Source of the DNA: Simiduia agarivorans SA1 = DSM 21679
GTDB lineage: Bacteria; Pseudomonadota; Gammaproteobacteria; Pseudomonadales; Cellvibrionaceae
Length of the DNA: 64,000 nucleotides
Assembly: GCF_000305785.2 (NCBI RefSeq)
Contig: NC_018868.3
Location: 3,642,270-3,706,269, forward strand
Direction: 5' to 3'
A program made the translations under genes and the position numbers. Under the pieces are notes generated by a model. The model searched no databases and was not told the origin of the DNA. It saw nothing but the letters and a program-made list of their open reading frames with translations. Of this stretch, positions 9,348 through 17,959 are shown in pieces. The first letter of the stretch is position 1; each line of letters begins with the position of its first letter.

Positions 9348-10061
9348 ATGTCGAAATCCGTATTACTCAATAATCAGGACCACCAAAACCTCAGATACCA
9401 ACCGCGCTTTGGTGCCCGGTATGGTCACCAAGTGGGGCGGATGGTGGTATTCCCTAATGAAATCCAGAGTTTGCATGTGCAGTACCCGCTGCTCTTTGCC
9501 CATGGCGAGCAAGGGTTGCAGCTGGTTGCGCTGTTCGGCTTTGCGCCGGACGAAAACCTGTTCCTCAATGGCTCTCAGTGGCAGGCCCATGTAGCACCGC
9601 TGCTGGCCAGTCGTGGACCTTTCATGATTGGTTTTCAGGGCAATGATCAGGGACAGCCTTCAGCGGTGGTCCATGTAGATCTGGCGGATGATCGCCTGAG
9701 TGAAACCGAGGGCGTACCGCTGTTTCTGGAGCAGGGTGGGGCTGGTCCGCAGTTGCAACGTATTCAGGGCGTGCTAAAGGCTATCGATGAGGGCCTGAAG
9801 CAGACTGCTGGCCTGGTTGAACTATTGCAAGCTCATGAGTTGCTGGAACCCATGTCGCTGGATGTCGCGATCGGCGAGACCAGCTATCAGCTGGAAGGTT
9901 ATTTGGGTATTTCAGCACGGGGGCTTGCAGGTTTAAGTGACGAAGTGATCGGGCAGCTCAATCGCAGCGGGGCCTTGCAGATTGCACATCTGCTGCACGG
10001 ATCGCTGGCCAATGTGTCGCGCTTAGCGGATCTGAAGCAGCGGGCGCTACAGAATGACTAG
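9348..10061 (+). CDS. SapC-family protein
   Basis: 237 residues. It resembles the SapC proteins found beside TonB receptors and cupin-like or tryptophan-halogenase genes in Caulobacter, Xanthomonas and Cellvibrionaceae glycan loci. Recognisable parts are RFGARYGHQVGRMVVFPNE.., FP.LFAHGEQG-like and ..LFGFAPDENLFL, then PFMIGFQ. The biochemical function of the family is unsettled. The ATG at 9348 is chosen because GAGGG lies 8 nt upstream; an upstream open extension from 9270 is not family-like. It overlaps the next gene by 8 bp, so the two are translationally coupled. No signal peptide is apparent. Confidence 0.8.
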   Translation: MSKSVLLNNQDHQNLRYQPRFGARYGHQVGRMVVFPNEIQSLHVQYPLLFAHGEQGLQLVALFGFAPDENLFLNGSQWQAHVAPLLASRGPFMIGFQGNDQGQPSAVVHVDLADDRLSETEGVPLFLEQGGAGPQLQRIQGVLKAIDEGLKQTAGLVELLQAHELLEPMSLDVAIGETSYQLEGYLGISARGLAGLSDEVIGQLNRSGALQIAHLLHGSLANVSRLADLKQRALQND

Positions 10062-11043
10062 GTCCGTCGTTGAGCGGACGGGCATCAGGCTGGATGCGAT
10101 CCCGGATATTCTCCCTAGTGATCAGACACCGGTGGTATTTCGCGGTGCCGCCAGCCATTGGCCGCTGGTGGGTGAGCAGTCGCCGGATCGCTTCATCACC
10201 AAACTCCGGGCTTATGATGCAGGGCGGCCATTTGTCTGCTATCGCGCGCAGGCCGGGTCGGACGGACGCTACGGTTACACCCCAGATGTCAAAAGTCTGA
10301 ATTTTGAAAAGCAGTCTATGCCTTTTGACACCTTTGCGCAGGCGCTGATGGCGTTTCTCAAGGGTGACAGTGATCAGAGTGTGTTTGCACCGTCTGTCCA
10401 TCTGGAGACGTTTTTTCCATTGCTACGCAGCGCCATCGATGCCTTGCATCAACTACCATCGGCGCTAGTGCAGGCCTGGCTGGGCGGGCGATCGTTGATA
10501 CCTACTCATTTTGACTCGCAGCAGAATCTTGCCTGCTGCGTGGTTGGCCGGCGCAGGTTTACATTATTTCCGCCCGACCAGATTGAAAACCTTTATATCG
10601 GACCATTGGATTTAACCCCAGCGGGGCAGCCCATAAGTCTGGCTGACAGTGTGGAGGCTTACCCCACGTTGGACCAAGCACTTGCCTGCGCCTGGGTGGC
10701 TGAGCTGGAGCCTGGCGATGTGCTGTATTTGCCCGCGATGTGGTGGCACCAGGTAGAGGGATTGGCTGATATCAATCTGATGATCAACTACTGGTGGCGC
10801 AGTTTGCCAAGCCATCATGGCGATGCAATGCATGCTTTGTTTCACGCGATGCTTTCCGTACGAGATTTACCGACACCGGAAAAAAAGGCCTGGATTGGAC
10901 TATTTGATCATTATGTTTTCGGCAATACAGGTGATGGCCGGTTCGACCACATTCCTGCCAATGCAAAAGGCCGATTGGGTGAGATTGATGAAAATAGGGC
11001 GCGACAGATGCGCGCACAATTGCTGCAGGCGTTAAACAGATAA
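10054..11043 (+). CDS. JmjC/cupin-like (Cupin_8) protein
   Basis: 329-residue cupin-like domain protein of the JmjC/FIH type. Candidate iron ligands are His152 and Asp154 in THFDSQQN and His232 in MWWHQVEG, so a 2-oxoglutarate oxygenase is possible. The motif LEPGDVLYLPAMWWHQV is typical of the family. It overlaps the SapC gene by 8 bp. SapC plus cupin-like pairs recur next to TonB receptors, usually with a tryptophan halogenase; here the halogen-related neighbour is instead a haloperoxidase-like lipoprotein two genes on. Substrate unknown. Confidence 0.82.
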   Translation: MTRSVVERTGIRLDAIPDILPSDQTPVVFRGAASHWPLVGEQSPDRFITKLRAYDAGRPFVCYRAQAGSDGRYGYTPDVKSLNFEKQSMPFDTFAQALMAFLKGDSDQSVFAPSVHLETFFPLLRSAIDALHQLPSALVQAWLGGRSLIPTHFDSQQNLACCVVGRRRFTLFPPDQIENLYIGPLDLTPAGQPISLADSVEAYPTLDQALACAWVAELEPGDVLYLPAMWWHQVEGLADINLMINYWWRSLPSHHGDAMHALFHAMLSVRDLPTPEKKAWIGLFDHYVFGNTGDGRFDHIPANAKGRLGEIDENRARQMRAQLLQALNR

Positions 11044-11053
11044 GGGGCGCATA

Positions 11054-12739
11054 ATGAATAAGTTTTTGTCAACGGTTGCGTCTGTCGTGTTATTAGTCGC
11101 CTGTGGCGGTGGTGGTGGAGACTCTGCGCCGGCACCTTCTGCTGTGGCACCCGCTCCAACACCGACACCTACGGCAACACCAACACCAACCTCTACCCCC
11201 ACGCCCAGCTGGCAATTTACGGATGTTACCGACGCCAGTGGCCTGATTCACCGCTGGGGTGTGCGCGGTATTGTGCGCGCGGAGGAAGCCACCACGGCAG
11301 AGTATTCTGCGGGTGGTTTTGCCGTGGGTGATTATGATGGCGACGGTTGGATCGATGTGTTCATCGATGCGGGAGATCGGGAACCATCTAAGCTGTTTCG
11401 CAATCTGGGTGGTAACAAATTCCAGAACGTGGCAGCTACGGCCGGAGTCCAAATTCACCAACACAGGGGCAGTGGCCCTATGTTTGCGGATGTTAATGGT
11501 GACGGCTGGCTGGATCTTTTCGTTGGTGGACTTGAGGGTGACGCTAACTACCTTTTTCTCAACAATGGCGATGGCACCTTTGACGACTATTCCGACCAGT
11601 CGGGTCTGAACGTGCAGGCGTCAAACACTATATCTGCTGCCTTTGGTGACTATAACAAGGATGGATTTCTGGACCTCGTGCTGGCGCACTGGGGAAATCC
11701 ACGTACAACGGATACTGAAACCCTGTTTCAGGGAAGCGGTACGGGCTACTTCGAAAATGTCAGTATCGCTTCGGGGATTGCTGAAGCATTGATTCCGGAA
11801 AATCAACCGGGCATTGAAGGGGATTCCGATTACGGATTTACCCCCACGTTTGCCGACCTCAATAATGATGGCTGGTCGGATCTGACCATGGTTGCTGACT
11901 TTTCTGCCAGCCGCTATTTCCTTTCTGACGGTTTAGGTCGTTTTAGTGACGCGACTGATAACCAGCTAACGGATCAGTTTGGGATGGGTAGTGCTTTAGG
12001 CGATTTTGACAATGACGGAGATCTGGACTGGTTTGTTACCAGCATTTACCAAATCAACGATTTCGCGGTAACCAATATTGGCAATCGATTGTATAAAAAT
12101 AATGCGGGCAGATTTAGTGATGTCACATTTGTTGCCAGAGTTGAACAAGGTGGCTGGGGCTGGGGTGCCTGTTTTGCCGACGTAAACAATGATGGATACC
12201 TCGATATTTTTCATACCAATGGCTATCGAGAGACCGGCGGCACCGATCCGGAAAAAAATGATTACCGGATAGATGAGAACAAAATGTTCATCTCGGAAAA
12301 AAATGGCCGATTCAAGGAGTCCGCTGAAGAGTTGAAATTGAACGACGCCGGGCAAGGTCGTGGGGTGGCTTGCTTTGATGCTGATCAGGATGGCGACATC
12401 GATATTCTGGTGTCAAAAAATGATTTGGAGGGCAATGGCCTACAGCTATTCCGCAACGATGGCCATGAGCAATCTACCCATTATTTACGAATACGGCTGA
12501 AGGGTGCTGGAGCGAATACGGAAGCAGCGGGCGCAAGGGTTTATGTCAGCACGGACAGTCAGACCCAGATGCGGGAAGTAATGATTGGTTCAAATTTCGT
12601 CAGCCAGAATCCTGCGGAGTTACATTTTGGCCTAGCAGATGCATCGGAAGTCGATGAGGTCAGGGTTCGTTGGTTGGATGGAACCGAAACTGTGTTGAGC
12701 GATATAGCTGCAAATCAGCTCATCGTCATTTCCCAATAG
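11054..12739 (+). CDS. ASPIC/UnbV and FG-GAP repeat lipoprotein (CRTAC1-like)
   Basis: 561-residue exported lipoprotein with lipobox LLVAC (Cys17) followed by a Gly stretch and a Pro-Thr linker to about residue 54. The body is a series of FG-GAP/VCBS propeller repeats with calcium-binding D.D.DG.. or D.N.DGW.D.. loops (for example GDYDGDGWIDVF, ADVNGDGWLDLF, GDFDNDGDLDWF, DADQDGDIDILV). The C-terminal 80 residues are an ASPIC/UnbV domain (GAGARVYV-like, MIGSNFVSQNPAELHFGL, VRWLDGTE). AGGGG precedes the ATG by 7 nt. The gene is 10 bp after the cupin gene and just before the haloperoxidase-like gene. ASPIC proteins next to haloperoxidase homologues are a recurring pair in marine bacteria. Role unknown; probably surface-anchored. 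Confidence 0.85.
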   Translation: MNKFLSTVASVVLLVACGGGGGDSAPAPSAVAPAPTPTPTATPTPTSTPTPSWQFTDVTDASGLIHRWGVRGIVRAEEATTAEYSAGGFAVGDYDGDGWIDVFIDAGDREPSKLFRNLGGNKFQNVAATAGVQIHQHRGSGPMFADVNGDGWLDLFVGGLEGDANYLFLNNGDGTFDDYSDQSGLNVQASNTISAAFGDYNKDGFLDLVLAHWGNPRTTDTETLFQGSGTGYFENVSIASGIAEALIPENQPGIEGDSDYGFTPTFADLNNDGWSDLTMVADFSASRYFLSDGLGRFSDATDNQLTDQFGMGSALGDFDNDGDLDWFVTSIYQINDFAVTNIGNRLYKNNAGRFSDVTFVARVEQGGWGWGACFADVNNDGYLDIFHTNGYRETGGTDPEKNDYRIDENKMFISEKNGRFKESAEELKLNDAGQGRGVACFDADQDGDIDILVSKNDLEGNGLQLFRNDGHEQSTHYLRIRLKGAGANTEAAGARVYVSTDSQTQMREVMIGSNFVSQNPAELHFGLADASEVDEVRVRWLDGTETVLSDIAANQLIVISQ

Positions 12740-12780
12740 GTCATTTCAGGTAACTGGCTGAAAATTAAGAAGATAATAAT

Positions 12781-14772
12781 ATGAAGTACTTTAAACACTA
12801 CGCTGCCGGCGTCCCAACCATAGCTATGGGTATTTTGTTGGCCGCCTGTGGTGGTTCATCAAGTCCTGCGCCGGCACCTACGCCCATGCCCACGCAGGCG
12901 CCTGCGTTGGACACCAAATCCCCATCCGTGGCGCGTCAGTGGAATGAGGTTTTGCTGGAGGGAATCCGCAATGACTTTGCAAGGCCGACTGTGCACGCGC
13001 GCAACCTGTTTCACATCTCGGCGGCAATGTACGATGCTTGGGCCGCGCTCAGTGAAACGGGTGCAACGCCTTTTTTATTGGGAAACACCGTTGGTAGCTA
13101 CCAGTGTGAATTTTCCGGTCACTCCATCGAAAAATCCCAGTCCAATCAGGAAATTGCGATTGCTCATGCGGCCTATCGTTTGATCGAGCATCGTTTTTTC
13201 CGATCGCCGGGTGTCGATCACATCATGGCAGAGGCTGATGAATTAATGGTGGTGTTGGGACTGGATAAAAACAACATTGATTCAGACTACGTGAATAATG
13301 GCGCTGTTTCGTTGGGTAACCATATCGCAGATTGTTACATATTCTATGGATTGCAAGATGGCGCAAACGAGCAGTTTAACTACGCCAATCAGGCATATGA
13401 GTATCGTAACGGCATTATTGAGCCACAACAGCCCGGCAACCCCAATGCGCTGGCCAACGCTGACTACAATAGCTGGCAGCCCATCGTGCTGGAGGAATAC
13501 ATCGACCAGGCCGGGAACCTGATCAGTGGTACGCCACCGTTTTTGTCGCCGGAGTGGGGCCATGTGGCGCCATTTTCGCTCGATCCGTCTTCGGCACAAA
13601 GCTATTGGCGCGACGGCTTTGAGTACAAGGTGTACTTCGACCCAGGTACTCCTCCATTGTTGGGTACCGATTCGCGTGAATTCTACCAGTGGAATTTTTC
13701 ATTGGTGGCCAAGTGGTCGTCACATCTGGATCCTGCTGATCGCGTAATGGTCGATGTCTCGCCCAAATCGCTGGGAAATAACCCCGCGTTACCGGCTGAA
13801 GATTCGGTGGATGCCTATGAAGCGTTTTATCAAACACTTGCCGGTGGCGATGCCAGCCAGGGCTACGATATCAACCCTGCAACCGGTGAGCCCTATCAGA
13901 CGCAAATGGTGCCGCGGGCGGATTACGCCCGCGTACTGGCAGAATTCTGGGCTGATGGCCCGGATTCGGAAACACCGCCGGGGCATTGGTTTGTATTGAT
14001 GAATGATGTATTCGACCATCCGGCGTTTGAGCACCGTTGGCGCGGCGAAGGTGATTTGCTAGGTCGGTTGGAGTGGGATGTGAAATCCTATTTTGCTCTG
14101 GGTGGCGCCATGCATGACGCGGCTATTGCCGCCTGGGGCATCAAGGGCTGGTATGACTATGTACGTCCGGTTTCCGCAATCCGGTTGATGGCTGACTTGG
14201 GACAAAGCACCGACCCAATGGCGCCGAATTACCACGCAGATGGTATTCCACTTGAGCCGGGCTTTATCGAACTGGTGCAAGCCGGGGATTCACTTGCCGG
14301 CGCCGCAGATGAGCATGTCGGTAAGATAAAGATCAAAGCCTGGCGTGGTCCCGATTACATTGAGGATGTCACGTCCGATTACGCAGGCGTGGATTGGATT
14401 CTTGCTGAAAACTGGTGGCCCTATCAGCGCCCCACCTTTGTGAGTCCACCATTCGCAGGCTATATATCGGGTCATTCCACCTATTCGCGTGCGGCAGCCG
14501 AACTCATGACGCTGTTAACCGGTGATGCTTATTTTCCTGGTGGTATGAGCGATTACCGCGCACAACAGAATGATTTTCTCGTGTTTGAACAAGGCCCGAG
14601 CCAGGACGTGATTTTGCAATGGGCCACATATCGCGATGCGTCGGATCAGTGCAGTCTGTCGCGGATCTGGGGCGGTATTCACCCACCGGTGGATGACATT
14701 CCTGGCCGCAAAATCGGCGAGCAAATCGGACCGCAGGCGTTCACCAAAGCTGAAAGCTATTTCGGTATTTGA
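12781..14772 (+). CDS. Vanadium-dependent haloperoxidase-like lipoprotein (PAP2 superfamily)
   Basis: 663-residue lipoprotein with lipobox LLAAC and a short Pro-rich linker. The vanadate/phosphate-binding motifs are complete: K455 x6 R462-P (KGWYDYVRP), S563-G-H565 (GYISGHS) and R628 x5 H634 (SRIWGGIH). His565 and His634 would be the acid/base and vanadate-ligating histidines. The N-terminal helical part (VARQWNEVLLEGIRND.. then AARNLFHISAAMYDAW-like) matches bacterial haloperoxidase homologues. It may oxidise halides or act as an acid phosphatase; sequence alone does not decide. It follows the ASPIC gene by 41 bp and precedes a sulfatase in the same direction. Confidence 0.85.
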   Translation: MKYFKHYAAGVPTIAMGILLAACGGSSSPAPAPTPMPTQAPALDTKSPSVARQWNEVLLEGIRNDFARPTVHARNLFHISAAMYDAWAALSETGATPFLLGNTVGSYQCEFSGHSIEKSQSNQEIAIAHAAYRLIEHRFFRSPGVDHIMAEADELMVVLGLDKNNIDSDYVNNGAVSLGNHIADCYIFYGLQDGANEQFNYANQAYEYRNGIIEPQQPGNPNALANADYNSWQPIVLEEYIDQAGNLISGTPPFLSPEWGHVAPFSLDPSSAQSYWRDGFEYKVYFDPGTPPLLGTDSREFYQWNFSLVAKWSSHLDPADRVMVDVSPKSLGNNPALPAEDSVDAYEAFYQTLAGGDASQGYDINPATGEPYQTQMVPRADYARVLAEFWADGPDSETPPGHWFVLMNDVFDHPAFEHRWRGEGDLLGRLEWDVKSYFALGGAMHDAAIAAWGIKGWYDYVRPVSAIRLMADLGQSTDPMAPNYHADGIPLEPGFIELVQAGDSLAGAADEHVGKIKIKAWRGPDYIEDVTSDYAGVDWILAENWWPYQRPTFVSPPFAGYISGHSTYSRAAAELMTLLTGDAYFPGGMSDYRAQQNDFLVFEQGPSQDVILQWATYRDASDQCSLSRIWGGIHPPVDDIPGRKIGEQIGPQAFTKAESYFGI

Positions 14773-14850
14773 TGGTTCAATATGTGCGGCGCCGTTAACG
14801 GGGTTCTCGGTGCTGTTTTTTCATAAATCATGGGTCAGGGGATCGGACTG

Positions 14851-16251
14851 ATGAAGCGTATTTACCCATTGTGCATTTTGGTGCTGGCGTCAGTGATGGG
14901 GTGCAGTGAGCCGGTGCAAAGTAGCGCACAGGCAGATAAAAAACCCAATATTATTTTCATTCTGACAGACGATCAGCGTTGGGATGCGGCTGGTTATACC
15001 GGTAATCCCATCATTAAAACGCCCAATATTGATGCGCTAGCCAGCCAGGGTACTCGTTTTTCCAATGCTTTTGTGACCACGTCGATTTGTGCGGCCAGCC
15101 GTGCATCGATCATGACTGGCACCTATGAACGTCGCCATGGTTTCACGTTTAACGAGCCGCCTCTGGCCAAAAAGTTTATCGATAATTCCTATCCTAAGCT
15201 GTTGAAAGATGCAGGCTATACGGTGGGGTTTGTGGGTAAGTTCGGCATGCAGTTTGAGGGTGATGCCGATAAAAAACTATTCGATTATTACCAGCGTCCC
15301 GGGGATTTTAACGAGGCAGGCCGTTATTATCAGCTTAATCTCAAAACTCATCAGCACGAACACACCACCGAAAGAATCGGTAGTCACAGTATCGAATTTA
15401 TCCGCCAGGCAGCACGTGAAGGTAAGCCATTTAACCTATCGGTCAGCTTCCATGCGCCCCATGCGGACGATCATGACCCCAATCAATATGTGTATCCGCG
15501 CGACCTGGAATCTCTTTACCAGGATGTGGAAATTCCGCTTTCGCCGTTGGCAAAGGATGAATATTTCGACGCGCAGCCGCAGTGGGTGAAGGATTCTATC
15601 AGCAAGAAACGCTGGGCCTGGCGTTTTGATACACCGGAAAAATACCAGAAGATGGTAAAGGGCTACTACCGCATGATCACCGGTCTCGATCGCGAGATTG
15701 GCAAAATTCGTGCAGAGTTGGATGCGCAAGGTGTGGCAGACAACACCATTATTATGTTTATGGGTGACAATGGCTATTTCCTGAGCGAGCGACAGCTGGC
15801 CGGTAAGTGGTTGTTGTATGAAGACAGTATCCGCGTTCCGTTTTTTGTTTATGACCCGCGAGCGCCCCATGCAGCCGGTGGTAAAACAATGGATCAACTG
15901 GTGCTGAATATTGATGTGGCACCCACCATCCTGAAGTTTGCCGGCCTCGATGCACCTGCGGTGATGCAGGGGGCCGCGTTGCAGTCCCTGATCGCAGGTG
16001 AACAGATTGATTGGCGCACGCAGTTTCTGGGGGAACACCTGATGCGCACCGACTGGATTCCCACAACGGAAGGCGTGCGGACACTGGACCGAAAGTTTAT
16101 CCGCTATCCGCAGCATCCCGGTTATGCCGAACTCTATGATCTGAAAAATGATCCTCTCGAGACCCGAAACCTCGCGCTGGATCCTGCCTTCAGCACTGAG
16201 GTCGAAAAAATGAATGCGCTGACGGACCAATTGATTGCTGAGGCAAGGTAA
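14851..16251 (+). CDS. Type I sulfatase (family S1), lipoprotein
   Basis: 466 residues, alkaline-phosphatase superfamily. The start at 14851 is favoured by AGGGGA 8 nt upstream and by a lipobox ending VMGC just inside. Metal-binding DDQRWD follows the opening PNIIFILTDD. The formylglycine site is Cys80-A-A-S-R, which has Ala where the classical C-x-P-x-R has Pro; C-x-A-x-R sites are known in anaerobic-type maturation. FMGDNGYFLSERQ.AGKWLLYEDSIRVP is the C-terminal metal and substrate region typical of S1 enzymes. It probably removes sulfate from an algal glycan. The stop TAA abuts the next start codon with no gap. Confidence 0.9.
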   Translation: MKRIYPLCILVLASVMGCSEPVQSSAQADKKPNIIFILTDDQRWDAAGYTGNPIIKTPNIDALASQGTRFSNAFVTTSICAASRASIMTGTYERRHGFTFNEPPLAKKFIDNSYPKLLKDAGYTVGFVGKFGMQFEGDADKKLFDYYQRPGDFNEAGRYYQLNLKTHQHEHTTERIGSHSIEFIRQAAREGKPFNLSVSFHAPHADDHDPNQYVYPRDLESLYQDVEIPLSPLAKDEYFDAQPQWVKDSISKKRWAWRFDTPEKYQKMVKGYYRMITGLDREIGKIRAELDAQGVADNTIIMFMGDNGYFLSERQLAGKWLLYEDSIRVPFFVYDPRAPHAAGGKTMDQLVLNIDVAPTILKFAGLDAPAVMQGAALQSLIAGEQIDWRTQFLGEHLMRTDWIPTTEGVRTLDRKFIRYPQHPGYAELYDLKNDPLETRNLALDPAFSTEVEKMNALTDQLIAEAR

Positions 16252-17163
16252 ATGACACGAAATGATCTACTGAAATTAACAATCGGCTTGTCCGTTGGTT
16301 GTCTGGCCGAGCTGGCGTTGGCAAAACCGGTTGTTATCGTTGATGCAGATACTGCCAATGAAGTGGATGATCTGTTCGCTGTGGCGCGCGCTGCAGTAGC
16401 GAGCGAGTGGAATTTGGCATCGGTGACTGCCGCACAATGGCAAGCCAGTCACTGGTCTGTTCCGAAATCCATGGAGGAAAGCCATCGGCTGAACCAGATG
16501 ATTCTTGCGCATTTGGGGCAATCCACTCCCACCTATCGGGGCGGGCCTGATCGCTTGTACGATTGGGGTGATCAGGCTCAGCATTCCGCAGCGGCGTACG
16601 AAATCATCCGCCAGGCCAAGGCCATGCCAAGTGGTCAGAAACTCAAAGTATTGGCACTGGGTGCGCTTACCAATGTGGCATCGGCCTTATTGATTGAGCC
16701 CGCTATCGGCGACAAGGTCGCGGTGTATTGGTTGGGGTCACAATATGATTTCTCCTCCGGTACACATGCTATTGATGATTTTAATTGCATGATGGATATG
16801 CAGGCCCTGTTTAAGATTTTTAACTCAACGGTTGAGTTACATGTATTACCACTGAACGTGGCGTCGGCATTGGTGATGGACTTCAACACGGTAAGGCAAA
16901 AGCTGGCAGGCAAGCACCCGTTGGCGGATTTTCTGTTACAGCGTTGGCAGCAGCATATCGATCCGTTGAAGCGCGAACGTGTGGTTTGGGATCTGGCGCT
17001 GGTGAGTGCAGTGATGCGGCCTGATTGGGCCGAAGAAACTGTTATTACCACGCCCGCATTGTTGGGTGGCCGGCAGATCAAGATGTATCAGAGTATTAAT
17101 GCCAGGGCGATAGAAGCCGATTTCTATTCTGCGCTTTCAGCATATTTCAAGCGGCAGTCTTAG
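16252..17163 (+). CDS. Nucleoside-hydrolase-like protein, probably exported
   Basis: 303 residues of the inosine/uridine-preferring nucleoside hydrolase superfamily. Visible motifs are IVDADTANEVDDLFAV (Asp cluster for calcium), LGALTNVASAL, DDFNCMMD in place of the usual EFN, and VVWDLALV. Residues 8-24 form a hydrophobic segment ending LALA, consistent with a Sec signal peptide, unusual for an intracellular salvage enzyme. The calcium cluster is DADTANEVDD and not the classical DTDPGIDD. It starts directly after the sulfatase stop and is probably cotranscribed. In a glycan locus it may cleave an N- or O-glycosidic ribose-like substrate; true activity is unknown. Confidence 0.8.
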   Translation: MTRNDLLKLTIGLSVGCLAELALAKPVVIVDADTANEVDDLFAVARAAVASEWNLASVTAAQWQASHWSVPKSMEESHRLNQMILAHLGQSTPTYRGGPDRLYDWGDQAQHSAAAYEIIRQAKAMPSGQKLKVLALGALTNVASALLIEPAIGDKVAVYWLGSQYDFSSGTHAIDDFNCMMDMQALFKIFNSTVELHVLPLNVASALVMDFNTVRQKLAGKHPLADFLLQRWQQHIDPLKRERVVWDLALVSAVMRPDWAEETVITTPALLGGRQIKMYQSINARAIEADFYSALSAYFKRQS

Positions 17164-17191
17164 CCGCCGTTATAAAGGATGAGTCACATTC

Positions 17192-17959
17192 ATGCATGAT
17201 AGTGTTAAGGTCTATCCAGCCAAACCCAGCCGGGTGTATTTGTATGTTACCTGTCTGGTGGACAGCTTTTCACCCGATACCGGTTTTGACGCTATCGCGT
17301 TGCTGGAGCGCGAAGGCGTTGCCGTAGACGTGGTACAAGGCCAGACCTGCTGCGGTCAGCCGGCCTATAATTCCGGCTACCGGGCAGAGGCGCGAAAGGT
17401 CGCCGAGGCACAGATGGCGCTGTTTCCCGAACCCTGGCCGATTGTCATTCTATCCGGGTCCTGTGGTGGCATGATGCGAAAACACTATGCCGAACTGATG
17501 CCGGAAAACGTAGATGTGCCGGCATTTTCACAGCGGGTGTATGAATTCAGCGAATTCTTATTGCACGTTCTGAATGTCAGATTACAGGATCAGGGCGAAG
17601 CCACCGAGATCACGTTACACACTTCCTGCGCCGGTCGCCGGGAAATGGGTATCCACGAAGCCGGGCTGGCACTGTTGGCCCAATTGTCCCGGGTTACACC
17701 TATAGCCCATGATTATCAGTCGGAGTGTTGTGGCTTTGGAGGCACCTTTGCCGTTAAGCATGCGGATATTTCACGCGCCATGGCAGAGGATAAAACCCTT
17801 CACATCGCTGCCACCGGCGTACAGGAATTTGTCAGTACCGACTGGGGTTGCATGCTCAATCTGAATACCACATTCGAATACCAGAAAGCGTCATTGCGCG
17901 GCCGGCATCTGGCCAGTTTTCTTGCAGAGCGCACCGGACTGAAGCGGAGTTCAGACTGA
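17192..17959 (+). CDS. lutA: L-lactate dehydrogenase complex subunit LutA (Fe-S)
   Basis: 255 residues with two cysteine-rich CCG domains (GQTCCGQPAYNSGY and SECCGFGGTFAVKH, plus SGSCGGMM and HTSCAGRREMG). This is LutA/LldE, one of three subunits oxidising L-lactate to pyruvate in the cytoplasm. AAGGAT lies upstream of the ATG. It overlaps lutB by one base in TGATG, so translation is coupled. Confidence 0.95.
   Translation: MHDSVKVYPAKPSRVYLYVTCLVDSFSPDTGFDAIALLEREGVAVDVVQGQTCCGQPAYNSGYRAEARKVAEAQMALFPEPWPIVILSGSCGGMMRKHYAELMPENVDVPAFSQRVYEFSEFLLHVLNVRLQDQGEATEITLHTSCAGRREMGIHEAGLALLAQLSRVTPIAHDYQSECCGFGGTFAVKHADISRAMAEDKTLHIAATGVQEFVSTDWGCMLNLNTTFEYQKASLRGRHLASFLAERTGLKRSSD

Noticed and set aside
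15436..16230. Minus-strand open frame (264 codons) inside the sulfatase gene
   Set aside because: No ribosome site, no recognisable domain, and fully antisense to a convincing sulfatase.
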